A stretch of 35,650 bases of DNA from Coxiella sp. (in: g-proteobacteria) (GTDB lineage: Bacteria; Pseudomonadota; Gammaproteobacteria; Coxiellales; Coxiellaceae), in the NCBI GenBank assembly GCA_002732805.1, contig NVSS01000026.1, positions 1-35,650 on the forward strand, given 5' to 3'. Each line of letters starts with the position of its first letter. Within the stretch, counting starts at the first letter, position 1. Below are positions 25,107-33,107 of the stretch, piece by piece. A model generated the notes under the pieces. It saw only the letters and a list, made by a program, of their open reading frames with translations, was not told the DNA's origin and ran no database searches. The position numbers and the translations under genes were made by a program.

Positions 25107-26270
25107 TTGATAGACAATGACACGGCGCAGCTGCAAAATTCACAATCTGCTTACTTAGACTTTTATCAAGATAACGGAATATCACCTGTTAGGCAGGATT
25201 TACAAGATATTGATCTGCACTATAAGCGACGTAAATACCTGTATCATTATCTCGGCATTCCCGAGAGGTATATGGTGGATAGGAACATAATTGAGTTTGG
25301 TCCTGGAACGGGGCACAACGCGCTTTATATAATGTCGCTTAACCCAAAAAATTATACATTTGTTGACGGCAACACTGTAAGTCTTGATACATGTAAGAAA
25401 AATATTGAATTGTATTTCCCAGATCAGACCAAGTCTCAGTATGTATACAGCAGAATTGAAGATTTTGTCACCCCAGAAAAATACGACCTTGTTTTATGTG
25501 AAGGGGTCATTACGCATCAACCAAAGCCAGAGTTATTTGCAAGGCACATAGCCAATTATGCAGAAACCGGCGGTGTTACTGTACTGACTACCATTGATTA
25601 TGTCAGTGTACTAGCTGAAGTATTACGTAGGGCCATGTGTGTTTTTCTGGTTGATGGTGCCGCGTCAATTGATGACAAAGTATTGAAATTGACTCAAGTT
25701 TTCAAGGGACACCTTGATACGTTGCCTGGAATGTCTAGGCTTCACGAAGACTTCATATTGGACAATATGATCCACCCTTGGAAAAATAGAATTTTTTCTA
25801 TTGCTGATGCCATTGACGCATTGCATGATCAGCATGATGTTTTGGGTGCTTCACCAAAAATATTTTCTGATTGGCGTTGGTATAAAACGATTGGTATTAG
25901 TGATATCAGCATCAATGAACAAGCTGTTAATTCCTACTCAAAAGCGGCGATCAATTTTATTGACTACCGAGTGGATGATATTGTCATCGACGAAAACGCA
26001 TTTCATGAGATTCAACGTTATTGTGAGGCCGTCTATTGGGAAGTGGTTGAGTCAACTCAGTCATGGAGTATGGGGAACTATATGAAAATACGCCAAGCAT
26101 GCTTGCATATTAGGAAGTTGCTGGGCGATAGCACACCCTTAACCGTTAAGTCCTTGGATGAGGCGATTGGTTTTTTTCAAAACCCAACAATGGAATTTAA
26201 CCTGAACACTGATTATTTTAAATCGTGGTTCGGTCGAGGTCAGCAGTATTTAAGTTTTGTAAGACGATAG
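25107..26270 (+). CDS. SAM-dependent methyltransferase, substrate unknown
   Basis: 387 residues. The N-terminal half holds a class I methyltransferase fold: NIIEFGPGTGHNALYI (about 60-75) is motif I, YTFVDGN the post-I acidic turn, and YDLVLCEGVITHQPKPELF the motif II-III region. The C-terminal 200 residues are not recognised and are probably a substrate domain. Start TTG 25107 has ATGGAG 6 bases upstream and its own promoter at 25033. It stands at the right edge of the polysaccharide cluster and is convergent with djlA, so it may be the last gene of the cluster. Confidence 0.8.
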   Translation: MIDNDTAQLQNSQSAYLDFYQDNGISPVRQDLQDIDLHYKRRKYLYHYLGIPERYMVDRNIIEFGPGTGHNALYIMSLNPKNYTFVDGNTVSLDTCKKNIELYFPDQTKSQYVYSRIEDFVTPEKYDLVLCEGVITHQPKPELFARHIANYAETGGVTVLTTIDYVSVLAEVLRRAMCVFLVDGAASIDDKVLKLTQVFKGHLDTLPGMSRLHEDFILDNMIHPWKNRIFSIADAIDALHDQHDVLGASPKIFSDWRWYKTIGISDISINEQAVNSYSKAAINFIDYRVDDIVIDENAFHEIQRYCEAVYWEVVESTQSWSMGNYMKIRQACLHIRKLLGDSTPLTVKSLDEAIGFFQNPTMEFNLNTDYFKSWFGRGQQYLSFVRR

Positions 26271-26298
26271 TAGGGTATAAAGAAGTTGGTTTGTTGAG

Positions 26299-27123
26299 TT
26301 ACCATCCCTTCATCGCCTTAATCGCATCATAGGCCTTCTTAATCTGATCCGTTTTTTGATTTGCGAGTTTGATCATCTCGGGGGGTAAGCCTTTCGCCGA
26401 TAACTTATCAGGATGGTGTTTGCTCATTTGGCGGCGATAGGCTTTCTTGACTTCCTCTTTATTCGCGCTTTTTTCAACCTCAAGTATCTTGTAGGCATCA
26501 TCGATTTGGTGGCGTGATGAATATTGTGATTGATGAGACTGTTGGCCGCCGCCATGATAATAGCGTTGGTAATTTTGTTCGGCGCGTGATTGTTGTTCGT
26601 ATTGATGGAAATTAAAGCCACGTATGCCAAGTTGTTCGCAGATGCTTTGTAATGTGGCGCGTTTGTGCGGACTAATTTTACCTTCGGCATTGGCCATATA
26701 GACTTGGATTTCAACGAAGGTGCGCAATAGTGTTGGGTGGCGCATGCACGCTTGGCGTAAGCGTATAATCGTACTATTTAAATCAAACTCAGCGCTTTTT
26801 CCGTGATAGAAATGTTTAATGGCGCGTTCTTTGGCGCTACCGGTCAGTCCCAATTGGCGCATGACTTCGCGCGCCACCTTGATTTCGCTCTCTGTGACGC
26901 GACCATCTGATTTAGCCACATAGCCCATAATGGCAAAGGTGGTATCGAAAAAGGTTTGTTGAGTTTGGCCTTGTCCACCACTACGGCGATGGCCATGGCG
27001 TGCCAAGAATTTATCGAGGAATCCGATATCATAAAGATGACCAATGATTAAGCCAATAATAGCGCCGGGGTATCCAAAGAAGAGCCCGATCAGTAGACCA
27101 ACAATTTTACCGTTTAAATGCAT
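26299..27123 (-). CDS. djlA: DjlA-type membrane-anchored J-domain co-chaperone
   Basis: Stimulates DnaK ATPase at the inner membrane. With ATG 27123 as start the protein is 274 residues. A short glycine-rich transmembrane segment (KIVGLLIGLFFGYPGAIIGLIIG) is followed by a TerB-like domain (about 60-170, with AKSDGRVTESEI and ANAEGKIS). A Gln/Ser/Tyr-rich linker with QQSHQSQYSSRHQ comes next, and a C-terminal J domain ends the protein with the catalytic HPD in MSKHHPDKL. This order is diagnostic for DjlA. The track start (TTG 27141) adds six residues without a better ribosome site, so I prefer the ATG. It marks the boundary between the polysaccharide cluster and housekeeping genes. Confidence 0.93.
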   Translation of the reverse strand: MHLNGKIVGLLIGLFFGYPGAIIGLIIGHLYDIGFLDKFLARHGHRRSGGQGQTQQTFFDTTFAIMGYVAKSDGRVTESEIKVAREVMRQLGLTGSAKERAIKHFYHGKSAEFDLNSTIIRLRQACMRHPTLLRTFVEIQVYMANAEGKISPHKRATLQSICEQLGIRGFNFHQYEQQSRAEQNYQRYYHGGGQQSHQSQYSSRHQIDDAYKILEVEKSANKEEVKKAYRRQMSKHHPDKLSAKGLPPEMIKLANQKTDQIKKAYDAIKAMKGW

Positions 27124-27292
27124 AGCCGCTAAATTTAACAAAATTTTGATGTTATAACAGCAAAATTCGGATTAATTTTTCTATTTCAGCGCTAACTTGT
27201 TGAATAAATGAGGGCTGCTTGCGATCAGCTTGATTTACAAGGCGTCAGACCCCAGCTATCCTACTGAGATCATCAATTATAAGGAATGAGCT

Positions 27293-28576
27293 GTGCCGAC
27301 TATCCAAGTTCCCCATTTAGAGACAGCGCTGAAAGGGCCTCTTAAAGCATTAGAAAAACAATTGCTTGATAACAAACTCGCTATAGAAGGTTGGTTTCGT
27401 GAGCAATGGCAGAAAACGCCACCCCCATTTTATGGCTCTACAGATTTACGCAATGCGGGCTTTAAAATAGCGCCGGTGGATACGAATTTGTTTCCAGCGG
27501 GATTTAATAATTTAAATGAAGAATTTTCGCCGTTATGCATGCACGCGATACAAGCGACCTTGCAAGAAGTGTGTCCTGAGGTGAAGCGTTTACTGTTGAT
27601 TCCTGAAAGCCATACACGCAATCAATTTTATTTTGAAAGTTTAGCGAAGTTGCAAGAATACATTATGGGTGCAGGGTATGATGTGCGTATCGGTAGCTTA
27701 AACCCCGAGATCACCGAACCCAAAGAATTTGAGTTACCTTCTGGGCGTACGGTGATACTCGAGCCTCTCATTCGTGAAGGTGATAAGGTCGGTGTTTCCG
27801 GGTTCTTCCCCTGTTGTATTATTCTCAATAATGATTTGTCGGATGGACTGCCGAAGCTGATGCAGGGTATTTCACAGCGTGTGATGCCGCCCGTAGAGCT
27901 GGGTTGGACGAATCGTTTGAAGTCAGAGCACTTTGCTTATTATGCGAAGGTAGCAGATGAATTTGCTGAGTTAATTGGTATGGATCCGTGGTTATTACAG
28001 CCATATTTCGATCAGTGCCCGGATGTGGATTTTATGAAGCAAGAGGGGCAAAAATGCTTGGTGTTGCGTGCGGAGATGTTATTCAAGCGTATCCAGAAAA
28101 AATATGCTGAGTACGGTATCAAGCACGATCCCTTTTTAGTGGTGAAGGCTGATCAGGGTACGTATGGTATGGCCGTGATGATGATCAAGAGTCCAGAGGA
28201 ACTATTAACCCTTAACCGCAAGCAACGGACACGTATGTCTACTTTAAAAGGTGGTGTACAAGTAACGCGTGCGATCATTCAAGAAGGTGTGTATAGTTTT
28301 GAGACGGTTGACGGCGGCGCTGTTGCCGAACCGGTAGTCTACATGATGGGGCGTCATGTTGTAGGCGGTTTTTATCGCGTACACGCCGGACGTGGCTCGG
28401 ATGAAAACTTAAATGCACCGGGCATGAACTTTAAACCGTTGGCATTTTCAAGTGCCTGTCATTCGCCTTACAAAAGCGAGGGTGAGAATGTTAATCGCTT
28501 TTATGCGTATGGCGTAGTGGGGCGTTTGGCGTTGCTAGCGGCAGCGCGAGAGCTCACTAAATTTTGTTCGGCATAG
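27293..28576 (+). CDS. gshA: Glutamate-cysteine ligase, proteobacterial GshA (PF08886-like) type
   Basis: First enzyme of glutathione synthesis, joining glutamate and cysteine with ATP. The 427-residue protein resembles the Acidithiobacillus-type family rather than E. coli GshA. Segments such as DTNLFPAGFNNL, LLIPESHTRNQFY, VKADQGTYGMAVM and EPVVYMMGRHVVGGFYRVH are characteristic of it. The start is GTG 27293 behind AAGGAATGAG. The gshB gene follows 40 bases downstream on the same strand, and rsmJ overlaps gshB, so the three probably form an operon. Confidence 0.92.
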   Translation: MPTIQVPHLETALKGPLKALEKQLLDNKLAIEGWFREQWQKTPPPFYGSTDLRNAGFKIAPVDTNLFPAGFNNLNEEFSPLCMHAIQATLQEVCPEVKRLLLIPESHTRNQFYFESLAKLQEYIMGAGYDVRIGSLNPEITEPKEFELPSGRTVILEPLIREGDKVGVSGFFPCCIILNNDLSDGLPKLMQGISQRVMPPVELGWTNRLKSEHFAYYAKVADEFAELIGMDPWLLQPYFDQCPDVDFMKQEGQKCLVLRAEMLFKRIQKKYAEYGIKHDPFLVVKADQGTYGMAVMMIKSPEELLTLNRKQRTRMSTLKGGVQVTRAIIQEGVYSFETVDGGAVAEPVVYMMGRHVVGGFYRVHAGRGSDENLNAPGMNFKPLAFSSACHSPYKSEGENVNRFYAYGVVGRLALLAAARELTKFCSA

Positions 28577-28616
28577 CATTGATTATTTAAATGGGTTTTA
28601 ACTTAAAGGACGTATT

Positions 28617-29561
28617 ATGAAGCTTGGCATTATTATGGATCCAATAGAAGATATTGAGATTGAACAGGACACTACGTTTGCCTTAATGCTCGAGGCACAG
28701 AGCCGTGATCACGAAATTTTTTATATGGAGCCGGATGCTATTTGGTTGCAAGATGGGTTGATTTGGGGGCGCATGTCACCGATTGAAGTGATGGATGATG
28801 AAGATGAATGGTTTACATTAGGCGATGAATTGTCACAGCCACTGGTGGAGTTAGATGCTGTTATGATGCGTAAAGACCCACCCTTTGATATGGATTACAT
28901 TTACATAACGTATCTATTGGAGCAGGCGGAGTCACAAGGATTAGTTGTTGTGAATAAACCACAAAGTCTACGTGATGCTAACGAGAAGTTTTATACGGCA
29001 TGGTTCCCGCAATGTTGCCCCAAAACCTTGGTTACATCGGATATGGATTTGATCAGTGATTTTTTAGATGATGAAGAGCAAATCATTGTGAAACCCCTTG
29101 ATAATAAAGGCGGTGGTTCTATTTTTATGCTTGAAGCGGGTGACATTAATACCAATGTTATTTTAGAGACCGTCACTGATGAAGGCTCAAAGCTGGTGAT
29201 GGCGCAGCATTATATTCAAGCGATAGAAGAAACCGGTGATAAGCGTATTTTAATGATTTATGGTAAGCCGATTCCTTATGCCTTAGCGCGTATTCCGGCG
29301 GAAGATGATTTTCGAGGCAATATTTCACGTGATGCGACCACGCAAGGGTGTGAGCTCACGGATCGTGATCGTTGGTTATGTGAGCAGGTAGGTCCTACGT
29401 TAGTGAAAAAAGGTTTGAATTTTGTCGGCCTTGATGTCATTGGTGATTTTCTAACGGAAATTAATGTGACGAGTCCGACCGGTGTGCGTGAGCTTGAAAA
29501 TTGTTTTGATGTGAATATTTGTGGTGAATTTTTTGATAAGTTAGAGGCCGAACTTGAATAA
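28617..29561 (+). CDS. gshB: Glutathione synthetase
   Basis: Second step of glutathione synthesis, adding glycine to gamma-glutamylcysteine. The 314 residues match the bacterial ATP-grasp enzyme. They include an N-terminal KLGIIMDPIEDI, MMRKDPPFDMDYIYITYLLE (about 84-103), VVNKPQSLRDANEK, the ATP-binding IIVKPLDNKGGGSIFML, and the C-terminal FVGLDVIGDFLTEINVTSPTG. Length equals the family norm (about 315). AAAGGA precedes ATG 28617. It stands directly after gshA. Confidence 0.97.
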   Translation: MKLGIIMDPIEDIEIEQDTTFALMLEAQSRDHEIFYMEPDAIWLQDGLIWGRMSPIEVMDDEDEWFTLGDELSQPLVELDAVMMRKDPPFDMDYIYITYLLEQAESQGLVVVNKPQSLRDANEKFYTAWFPQCCPKTLVTSDMDLISDFLDDEEQIIVKPLDNKGGGSIFMLEAGDINTNVILETVTDEGSKLVMAQHYIQAIEETGDKRILMIYGKPIPYALARIPAEDDFRGNISRDATTQGCELTDRDRWLCEQVGPTLVKKGLNFVGLDVIGDFLTEINVTSPTGVRELENCFDVNICGEFFDKLEAELE

Positions 29562-30192
29562 GGATGCGTTTCATTTGGAGCGCATTGATGGGCAATTGTC
29601 ATTGGTTATTGACGCGTCACCCTTCAAGCCCTTATCGATCGATTTTTTAGCGGGTAAAACGCAACATCGTCGCGAATACGGCGGTGGGCATGGCCAATTA
29701 ATTGCAAAAGCAATCGGTATCAAACGAATTAAAAATCCAAGCATACTTGATCTGACGGCAGGCTTTGGCCAGGATGCGTTTGTGTTAGCGTGTTTGGGTT
29801 GTGAGGTGACGATGCTAGAGCGTGCACCTGCAATGGCGGCATTACTTGAAGATGCGTTGTTGCGATTAGATGATGCGTCACTTAAGTTAACGCTGCTTCA
29901 CACAGATGCGCAGTCTTATCTGCATCAAGTAACGCAAAAGCCCGACGTTATATATTTTGATCCCATGTACCCGGATTCAAAAAATACGGCGCAGCCAAAA
30001 AAAGAAATGCAGGTGTTACGTGAATTGGTGGGTGAAGACGAGGACTCAGCAACAATATTTGAGCTGGCATTACAAAAAGCAGGGCGGCGCGTGGTCGTCA
30101 AACGTCCTCGTCACGGCGATCGGATTAATGCGCGTGAGCCGGATGTCGTCTTTGAGGGGAAGAGTAGCCGCTTCGATGTTTATTTACCCTAA
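29554..30192 (+). CDS. rsmJ: 16S rRNA (guanine1516-N2)-methyltransferase RsmJ
   Basis: Methylates G1516 in the 16S rRNA. The 212-residue protein carries IDFLAGKTQHRREYGGG (about 29-45), motif I ILDLTAGFGQDAFVLA (about 64-79), LERAPAMAALLEDAL, and the catalytic-type motif IYFDPMYP (about 133-140) that is typical of RsmJ. The C-terminal VVVKRPRHGD is also conserved. It is somewhat shorter than the E. coli protein (about 250), mainly at the N terminus. The start is TTG 29554, which overlaps the gshB stop by 8 bases, so translation may be coupled. Confidence 0.92.
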   Translation: MNKDAFHLERIDGQLSLVIDASPFKPLSIDFLAGKTQHRREYGGGHGQLIAKAIGIKRIKNPSILDLTAGFGQDAFVLACLGCEVTMLERAPAMAALLEDALLRLDDASLKLTLLHTDAQSYLHQVTQKPDVIYFDPMYPDSKNTAQPKKEMQVLRELVGEDEDSATIFELALQKAGRRVVVKRPRHGDRINAREPDVVFEGKSSRFDVYLP

Positions 30193-30195
30193 CTT

Positions 30196-30204
30196 TGCTA
30201 TAAT
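30196..30204 (+). promoter_or_regulatory. Extended -10 promoter for the mscS-type gene
   Basis: TGCTATAAT at 30196-30204 is a consensus extended -10 element just after the rsmJ stop and 32 bases before ATG 30237. No good -35 box is seen, which is common for extended -10 promoters. Confidence 0.6.
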
Positions 30205-30236
30205 GGACGAATAGCGCGCAATCCAAGGACGATACA

Positions 30237-30821
30237 ATGGTAACAACACACTTCAAGGACGTATGGGGTAAATTTTATAACGCATTGTATGATCAAGCTG
30301 TTGCCGTGTGGCCACAAGTATTAACTGGCGTTTTTATTTTCCTTTTATTTTTTCTAGCAGCGGTGTTGGTGCGCGTTATCTTTACGCGTCTTGCAAAGCG
30401 CGCGAAGCATCGAAAGGATATATACCGTTTGCTGGGCAAGGTGTCAAAAGTGTCGGTTATCATATTTGGTGCGGTGACAGCGTTGGGAACAATGGGCGTT
30501 GATGTTACGGCATTAATTACGGGCCTAGGTTTAACGGGTTTTGCGGTGGGCTTGGCATTAAAAGATCCCATCTCAAATGCAATATCCGGCTTTATGGTGC
30601 TGCTCTACGAGCCTTTTATCATCGGCGATACAATAAAAGTAGGTGATACTGAGGCAAAAGTACGTGATATTCAGCTACGTTACACGGTACTTGTTACGGA
30701 AGGTCGGTACATATTGATACCCAATGGGGCGCTGATGACCAACACCATCACCGTCAAAAATAGGGATTATATACCACCGCCAAAATCGGATACCGAAGCC
30801 GGTTTAAGCGGAGAAGGATGA
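30237..30821 (+). CDS. mscS: Short MscS-family mechanosensitive channel
   Basis: Small-conductance mechanosensitive channel subunit of the inner membrane. The 194 residues have a first transmembrane helix ([18 protein letters not shown]), a second ([16 protein letters not shown]) and the pore-lining TM3 with [19 protein letters not shown] (about 96-114). The beta domain [12 protein letters not shown] then leads to [13 protein letters not shown]. It ends soon after the beta domain, so the alpha/beta C-terminal cage of E. coli MscS (286 residues) is missing. Its 3' end overlaps the convergent erpA gene by 18 bases, which may explain the shortened tail. Confidence 0.9.
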   Translation: MVTTHFKDVWGKFYNALYDQAVAVWPQVLTGVFIFLLFFLAAVLVRVIFTRLAKRAKHRKDIYRLLGKVSKVSVIIFGAVTALGTMGVDVTALITGLGLTGFAVGLALKDPISNAISGFMVLLYEPFIIGDTIKVGDTEAKVRDIQLRYTVLVTEGRYILIPNGALMTNTITVKNRDYIPPPKSDTEAGLSGEG

Positions 30822-31220
30822 GCCACAACCACAGGTGGTTTTGGCGTTGGGGTTGCGAATAATGAATTGCGCGCCATTAACGTCTTCACGGTAGTCAATT
30901 TCAGCGTTCTCTAGGTATTGAAAGCTCATCGGGTCGCACAGCAGGCGTACCGTACTGCCGTGGCCGCGATCACCGCCACCCTCTTCATCTTCTTCTTTTT
31001 CAACGTATTTTTCGATGACAATGTCATCATCATTGATTGTTTCATCAAATTTGAAGCCATACTGAAAGCCAGAGCATCCGCCGCCCATGATATACACACG
31101 TAAGTTGAGCTTGGGGTTTTCTTCTTCATCAATTAGACTCTTTACTTTTCGTGCTGCAGCATCGGTAAAGATTATAACTGATTGATTTTCGTCATTGACG
31201 TCTGTGTTAGTTTCGGACAT
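30804..31220 (-). CDS. erpA: Iron-sulfur cluster insertion protein ErpA with acidic insertion
   Basis: A-type carrier that delivers Fe-S clusters to apoproteins. The core matches Erp[13 protein letters not shown]-like start ([14 protein letters not shown]), [14 protein letters not shown] with the first cysteine, and the C-terminal [14 protein letters not shown] with the other two. All three cluster ligands are present. Compared with the E. coli protein (114 residues), this one has 138; about 17 extra residues ([15 protein letters not shown]) sit between IEKY and the conserved DPMSFQYL. The start ATG 31220 is downstream of an extended -10 promoter. Confidence 0.93.
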   Translation of the reverse strand: MSETNTDVNDENQSVIIFTDAAARKVKSLIDEEENPKLNLRVYIMGGGCSGFQYGFKFDETINDDDIVIEKYVEKEEDEEGGGDRGHGSTVRLLCDPMSFQYLENAEIDYREDVNGAQFIIRNPNAKTTCGCGSSFSA

Positions 31221-31264
31221 AATACCACCCGTGATGGACTTATTGGATTAATAATTCATTGCGG

Positions 31265-31273
31265 ATTATAACA
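31265..31273 (-). promoter_or_regulatory. Extended -10 promoter for erpA
   Basis: On the minus strand, TGTTATAAT (31273-31265) is an extended -10 element 44 bases upstream of the erpA start codon. The -35 region is poor. Confidence 0.6.
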
Positions 31274-31316
31274 CAGATTAGGGATATTAAAACCCATGCG
31301 TGGTGGAGCTAACTGT

Positions 31317-31499
31317 ATGAATAGTTTAATGTATTTTCTTTGTGGTGTGGTGCTCCTGCTAGGTATGATGTACCTGGGTGGCTATATAGGTCACGTGAAT
31401 GCAGAGCGAGAATTCACCCAAACGTCGAATATGGAAAAATTGGTATCCGGCAATCCCAGTGATGGCTCAGGAGGCTGCACGTCGTGCAAGTGGTATTAG
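31317..31499 (+). CDS. Small single-span membrane protein of unknown function
   Basis: 60 residues with ATG 31317 as start, because GGTGGAG lies 8 bases upstream; the longer track start at 31296 lacks a site. One hydrophobic segment (LMYFLCGVVLLLGMMYLGGYIG, about residues 4-25) is followed by a polar tail ending with CTSCKWY, whose CxxC pair could bind metal or form a disulfide. The stop overlaps the hemJ start by 16 bases, so it is probably co-translated with hemJ and may be connected with heme or membrane electron transport. Function unknown. Confidence 0.6.
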   Translation: MNSLMYFLCGVVLLLGMMYLGGYIGHVNAEREFTQTSNMEKLVSGNPSDGSGGCTSCKWY

Positions 31500-31909
31500 C
31501 ACTGCATGTCATTTCCATGGTGGCTTGGTTTGCAGGCCTTTTTTACCTTCCTCGTTTATTTGTTTACCATGTTGAGGCGCTCGATGAGATTAGTCGAGAG
31601 CGCTTTAAAGTCATGGAACGCCGGTTGTGTTATGGCATCATGACCCCTGCCGCTATTCTGACAGCAGTTTTTGGTTTTTGGGAAATGAGCTATAAGTGGG
31701 GTTGGTACGAAACGCAGATGTGGATGCATCTAAAATTGATTTTGGTCTTAGTATTATGCTTTTTTCACTTGGCGTGTATGCGCTTTGTTTACAACTTTAA
31801 ACACAATCGCAATCACCATTCATCAAAATTTTATCGTTTTTTTAATGAAGCGCCAACGGTGCTATTAATTGCGATTGTCTTTTTGGTTGTCCTAAAGAGG
31901 CCAGTCTAA
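31484..31909 (+). CDS. hemJ: Protoporphyrinogen IX oxidase HemJ
   Basis: Membrane enzyme oxidising protoporphyrinogen IX to protoporphyrin IX in heme synthesis. The 141-residue protein has four hydrophobic helices and the family signature ALHVISMVAWFAGLFYLPRLFVYH (about 5-28, with the conserved histidine early on). It also has WMHLKLILVL, which carries the conserved lysine, and an ending APTVLLIAIVFLVVLKRP. Length is normal for the family. GTG 31484 starts within the preceding small gene, and no other ribosome site is visible, which suggests coupling. The heme gene hemL lies about 1.2 kb downstream. Confidence 0.92.
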   Translation: MQVVLALHVISMVAWFAGLFYLPRLFVYHVEALDEISRERFKVMERRLCYGIMTPAAILTAVFGFWEMSYKWGWYETQMWMHLKLILVLVLCFFHLACMRFVYNFKHNRNHHSSKFYRFFNEAPTVLLIAIVFLVVLKRPV

Positions 31910-32745
31910 GTAATAATGGCACTAGTGTCAGAGGTGATCGTTGAAACTGCTTTATCCCAATTAAAGAAGTCTAGGATGGTTGCATCGAGCAATTCGTCGC
32001 AGCGCGCTTTTTGTCGATCAGAAAATACATGGAGCCATTCATCGCTGAGCCCCTTTCGGTAATGGTTTTTCATGTTTTTGGGGGCTGCTTTATGTCTAAA
32101 ATGTTTCTTTGGTATCTCATAAAATTCAATAATGCGATCAAAAAAAGCAGCTTCATCTTCACGCATTTGCTCATAAGTAGTGAGCAGTACGTTTGTTGGG
32201 TTGCCTTTGAGGTGGGTCACCCAGCCGCGCAGCCAATCCGACATGGAGTTAAGATGTGTTTCGATATGCCAGTCAAGTTGTTGCTCAAATGGAAGATCAT
32301 AGTAGCCCGGAAAAAGGAGGTGTTTTGTGTAATTAGGTGCCATGGGGTCTTGGTGTAAGCGATTAAAGTGATGGGCCCACGATAAGGTGGCCTGTCTAGG
32401 GTCGCGAACGTGCAGCACAAACTGACAGCGTGCTTTTTCGAGTATATGCAGATTGATCTCACTGGCATCGAAGTGCTCTTGTCGCAGCATGTGGTATTTT
32501 AATACTTGGTTTAACTTATAGGGTCTCATAAAGTAGTTTGGAAAATAACCAGGTGCAACTGGTTCGATATATTGCGAGAGCTTAGGGCTCGAAGAAAGCG
32601 TATTAAGAATATAAATACTAGCTGATTTCGGCATTGTATTGATCATGATGCCTGGAATCGATTTTTGTTGTGCACGCATCCTATTGATAAGTAAAGTGAT
32701 GGCGCTACCTTGTAGGTTTTTTCGAATTCGAGTAAAAGCTGTCAT
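31906..32745 (-). CDS. PAPS-dependent sulfotransferase (paralogue of the gene at 14380)
   Basis: 279 residues with ATG 32745 (AAGGA 9 bases upstream; the track TTG 32751 is less likely). Catalytic motifs are the 5'-phosphosulfate loop PKSAS (39-43), where Ala replaces the usual Gly, and RDPRQATLSW (114-123), identical to the paralogue. FFDRIIEFYEIP and the C-terminal loop YRKGLSDEWLHVFS follow. The N-terminal extension of the paralogue is absent. Identical short blocks show that the two are closely related, though they are about 16 kb apart. It lies alone on the minus strand between hemJ and rubredoxin, so it looks inserted into a housekeeping neighbourhood. Confidence 0.9.
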   Translation of the reverse strand: MTAFTRIRKNLQGSAITLLINRMRAQQKSIPGIMINTMPKSASIYILNTLSSSPKLSQYIEPVAPGYFPNYFMRPYKLNQVLKYHMLRQEHFDASEINLHILEKARCQFVLHVRDPRQATLSWAHHFNRLHQDPMAPNYTKHLLFPGYYDLPFEQQLDWHIETHLNSMSDWLRGWVTHLKGNPTNVLLTTYEQMREDEAAFFDRIIEFYEIPKKHFRHKAAPKNMKNHYRKGLSDEWLHVFSDRQKARCDELLDATILDFFNWDKAVSTITSDTSAIIT

Positions 32746-32777
32746 AGTCAATTATCCTTATGATGAGTGTGGGTTGT

Positions 32778-32948
32778 TTAAGCTTCAACCATCTCGAAGT
32801 CCATTTTCATTGCGCCGCAATCGGGGCAAGTCCAATCTTCTGAAACGTCTTCCCATTTGGTGCCGGGTTCGATGCCGTCTTCGGGCCAGCCCTTTTCTTC
32901 ATCGTAGATAAAACCACACAGTAAGCATACCCATTTTTTGTATTCCAT
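32778..32948 (-). CDS. rubA: Rubredoxin
   Basis: Small iron electron-transfer protein, one Fe held by four cysteines. With ATG 32948 the product is 56 residues, containing [19 protein letters not shown] (first CxxC) and [14 protein letters not shown] (second CxxC), a complete rubredoxin. The track start at 33005 adds 19 residues without homology and would overlap the hemL promoter area, so it is rejected. A CGAGG site precedes the ATG. It is divergent from hemL. Confidence 0.95.
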   Translation of the reverse strand: MEYKKWVCLLCGFIYDEEKGWPEDGIEPGTKWEDVSEDWTCPDCGAMKMDFEMVEA

Positions 32949-33047
32949 CGAGACCTCGAGTTGATTCATTAAAAATATGAGATGCATTTTCACACATTGA
33001 TTCAAGAATGCAAGCCCCGAACATTTACGGATATTTATTTTAATATC

Positions 33048-33076
33048 TTGACAATTTATTTTCTAACACATATCCT
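33048..33076 (+). promoter_or_regulatory. Sigma-70 type promoter for hemL
   Basis: TTGACA at 33048-33053, a 17-base spacer and TATCCT at 33071-33076. It lies inside the ORF-track version of hemL and therefore supports the downstream start ATG 33108. Confidence 0.65.
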
Positions 33077-33107
33077 CGGAACCTCTGTTAAAATAGAGGT
33101 TTCCCCA

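Noticed and set aside
32949-33005. 19-residue N-terminal extension of rubredoxin
   Set aside because: Rubredoxins start right before the first CxxC region; ATG 32948 has a ribosome site and gives a normal 56-residue protein.
32982-33107. 42-residue N-terminal extension of HemL in the ORF track
   Set aside because: It spans the hemL promoter and has no homology to the family; ATG 33108 has a GAGG site and gives the normal length.
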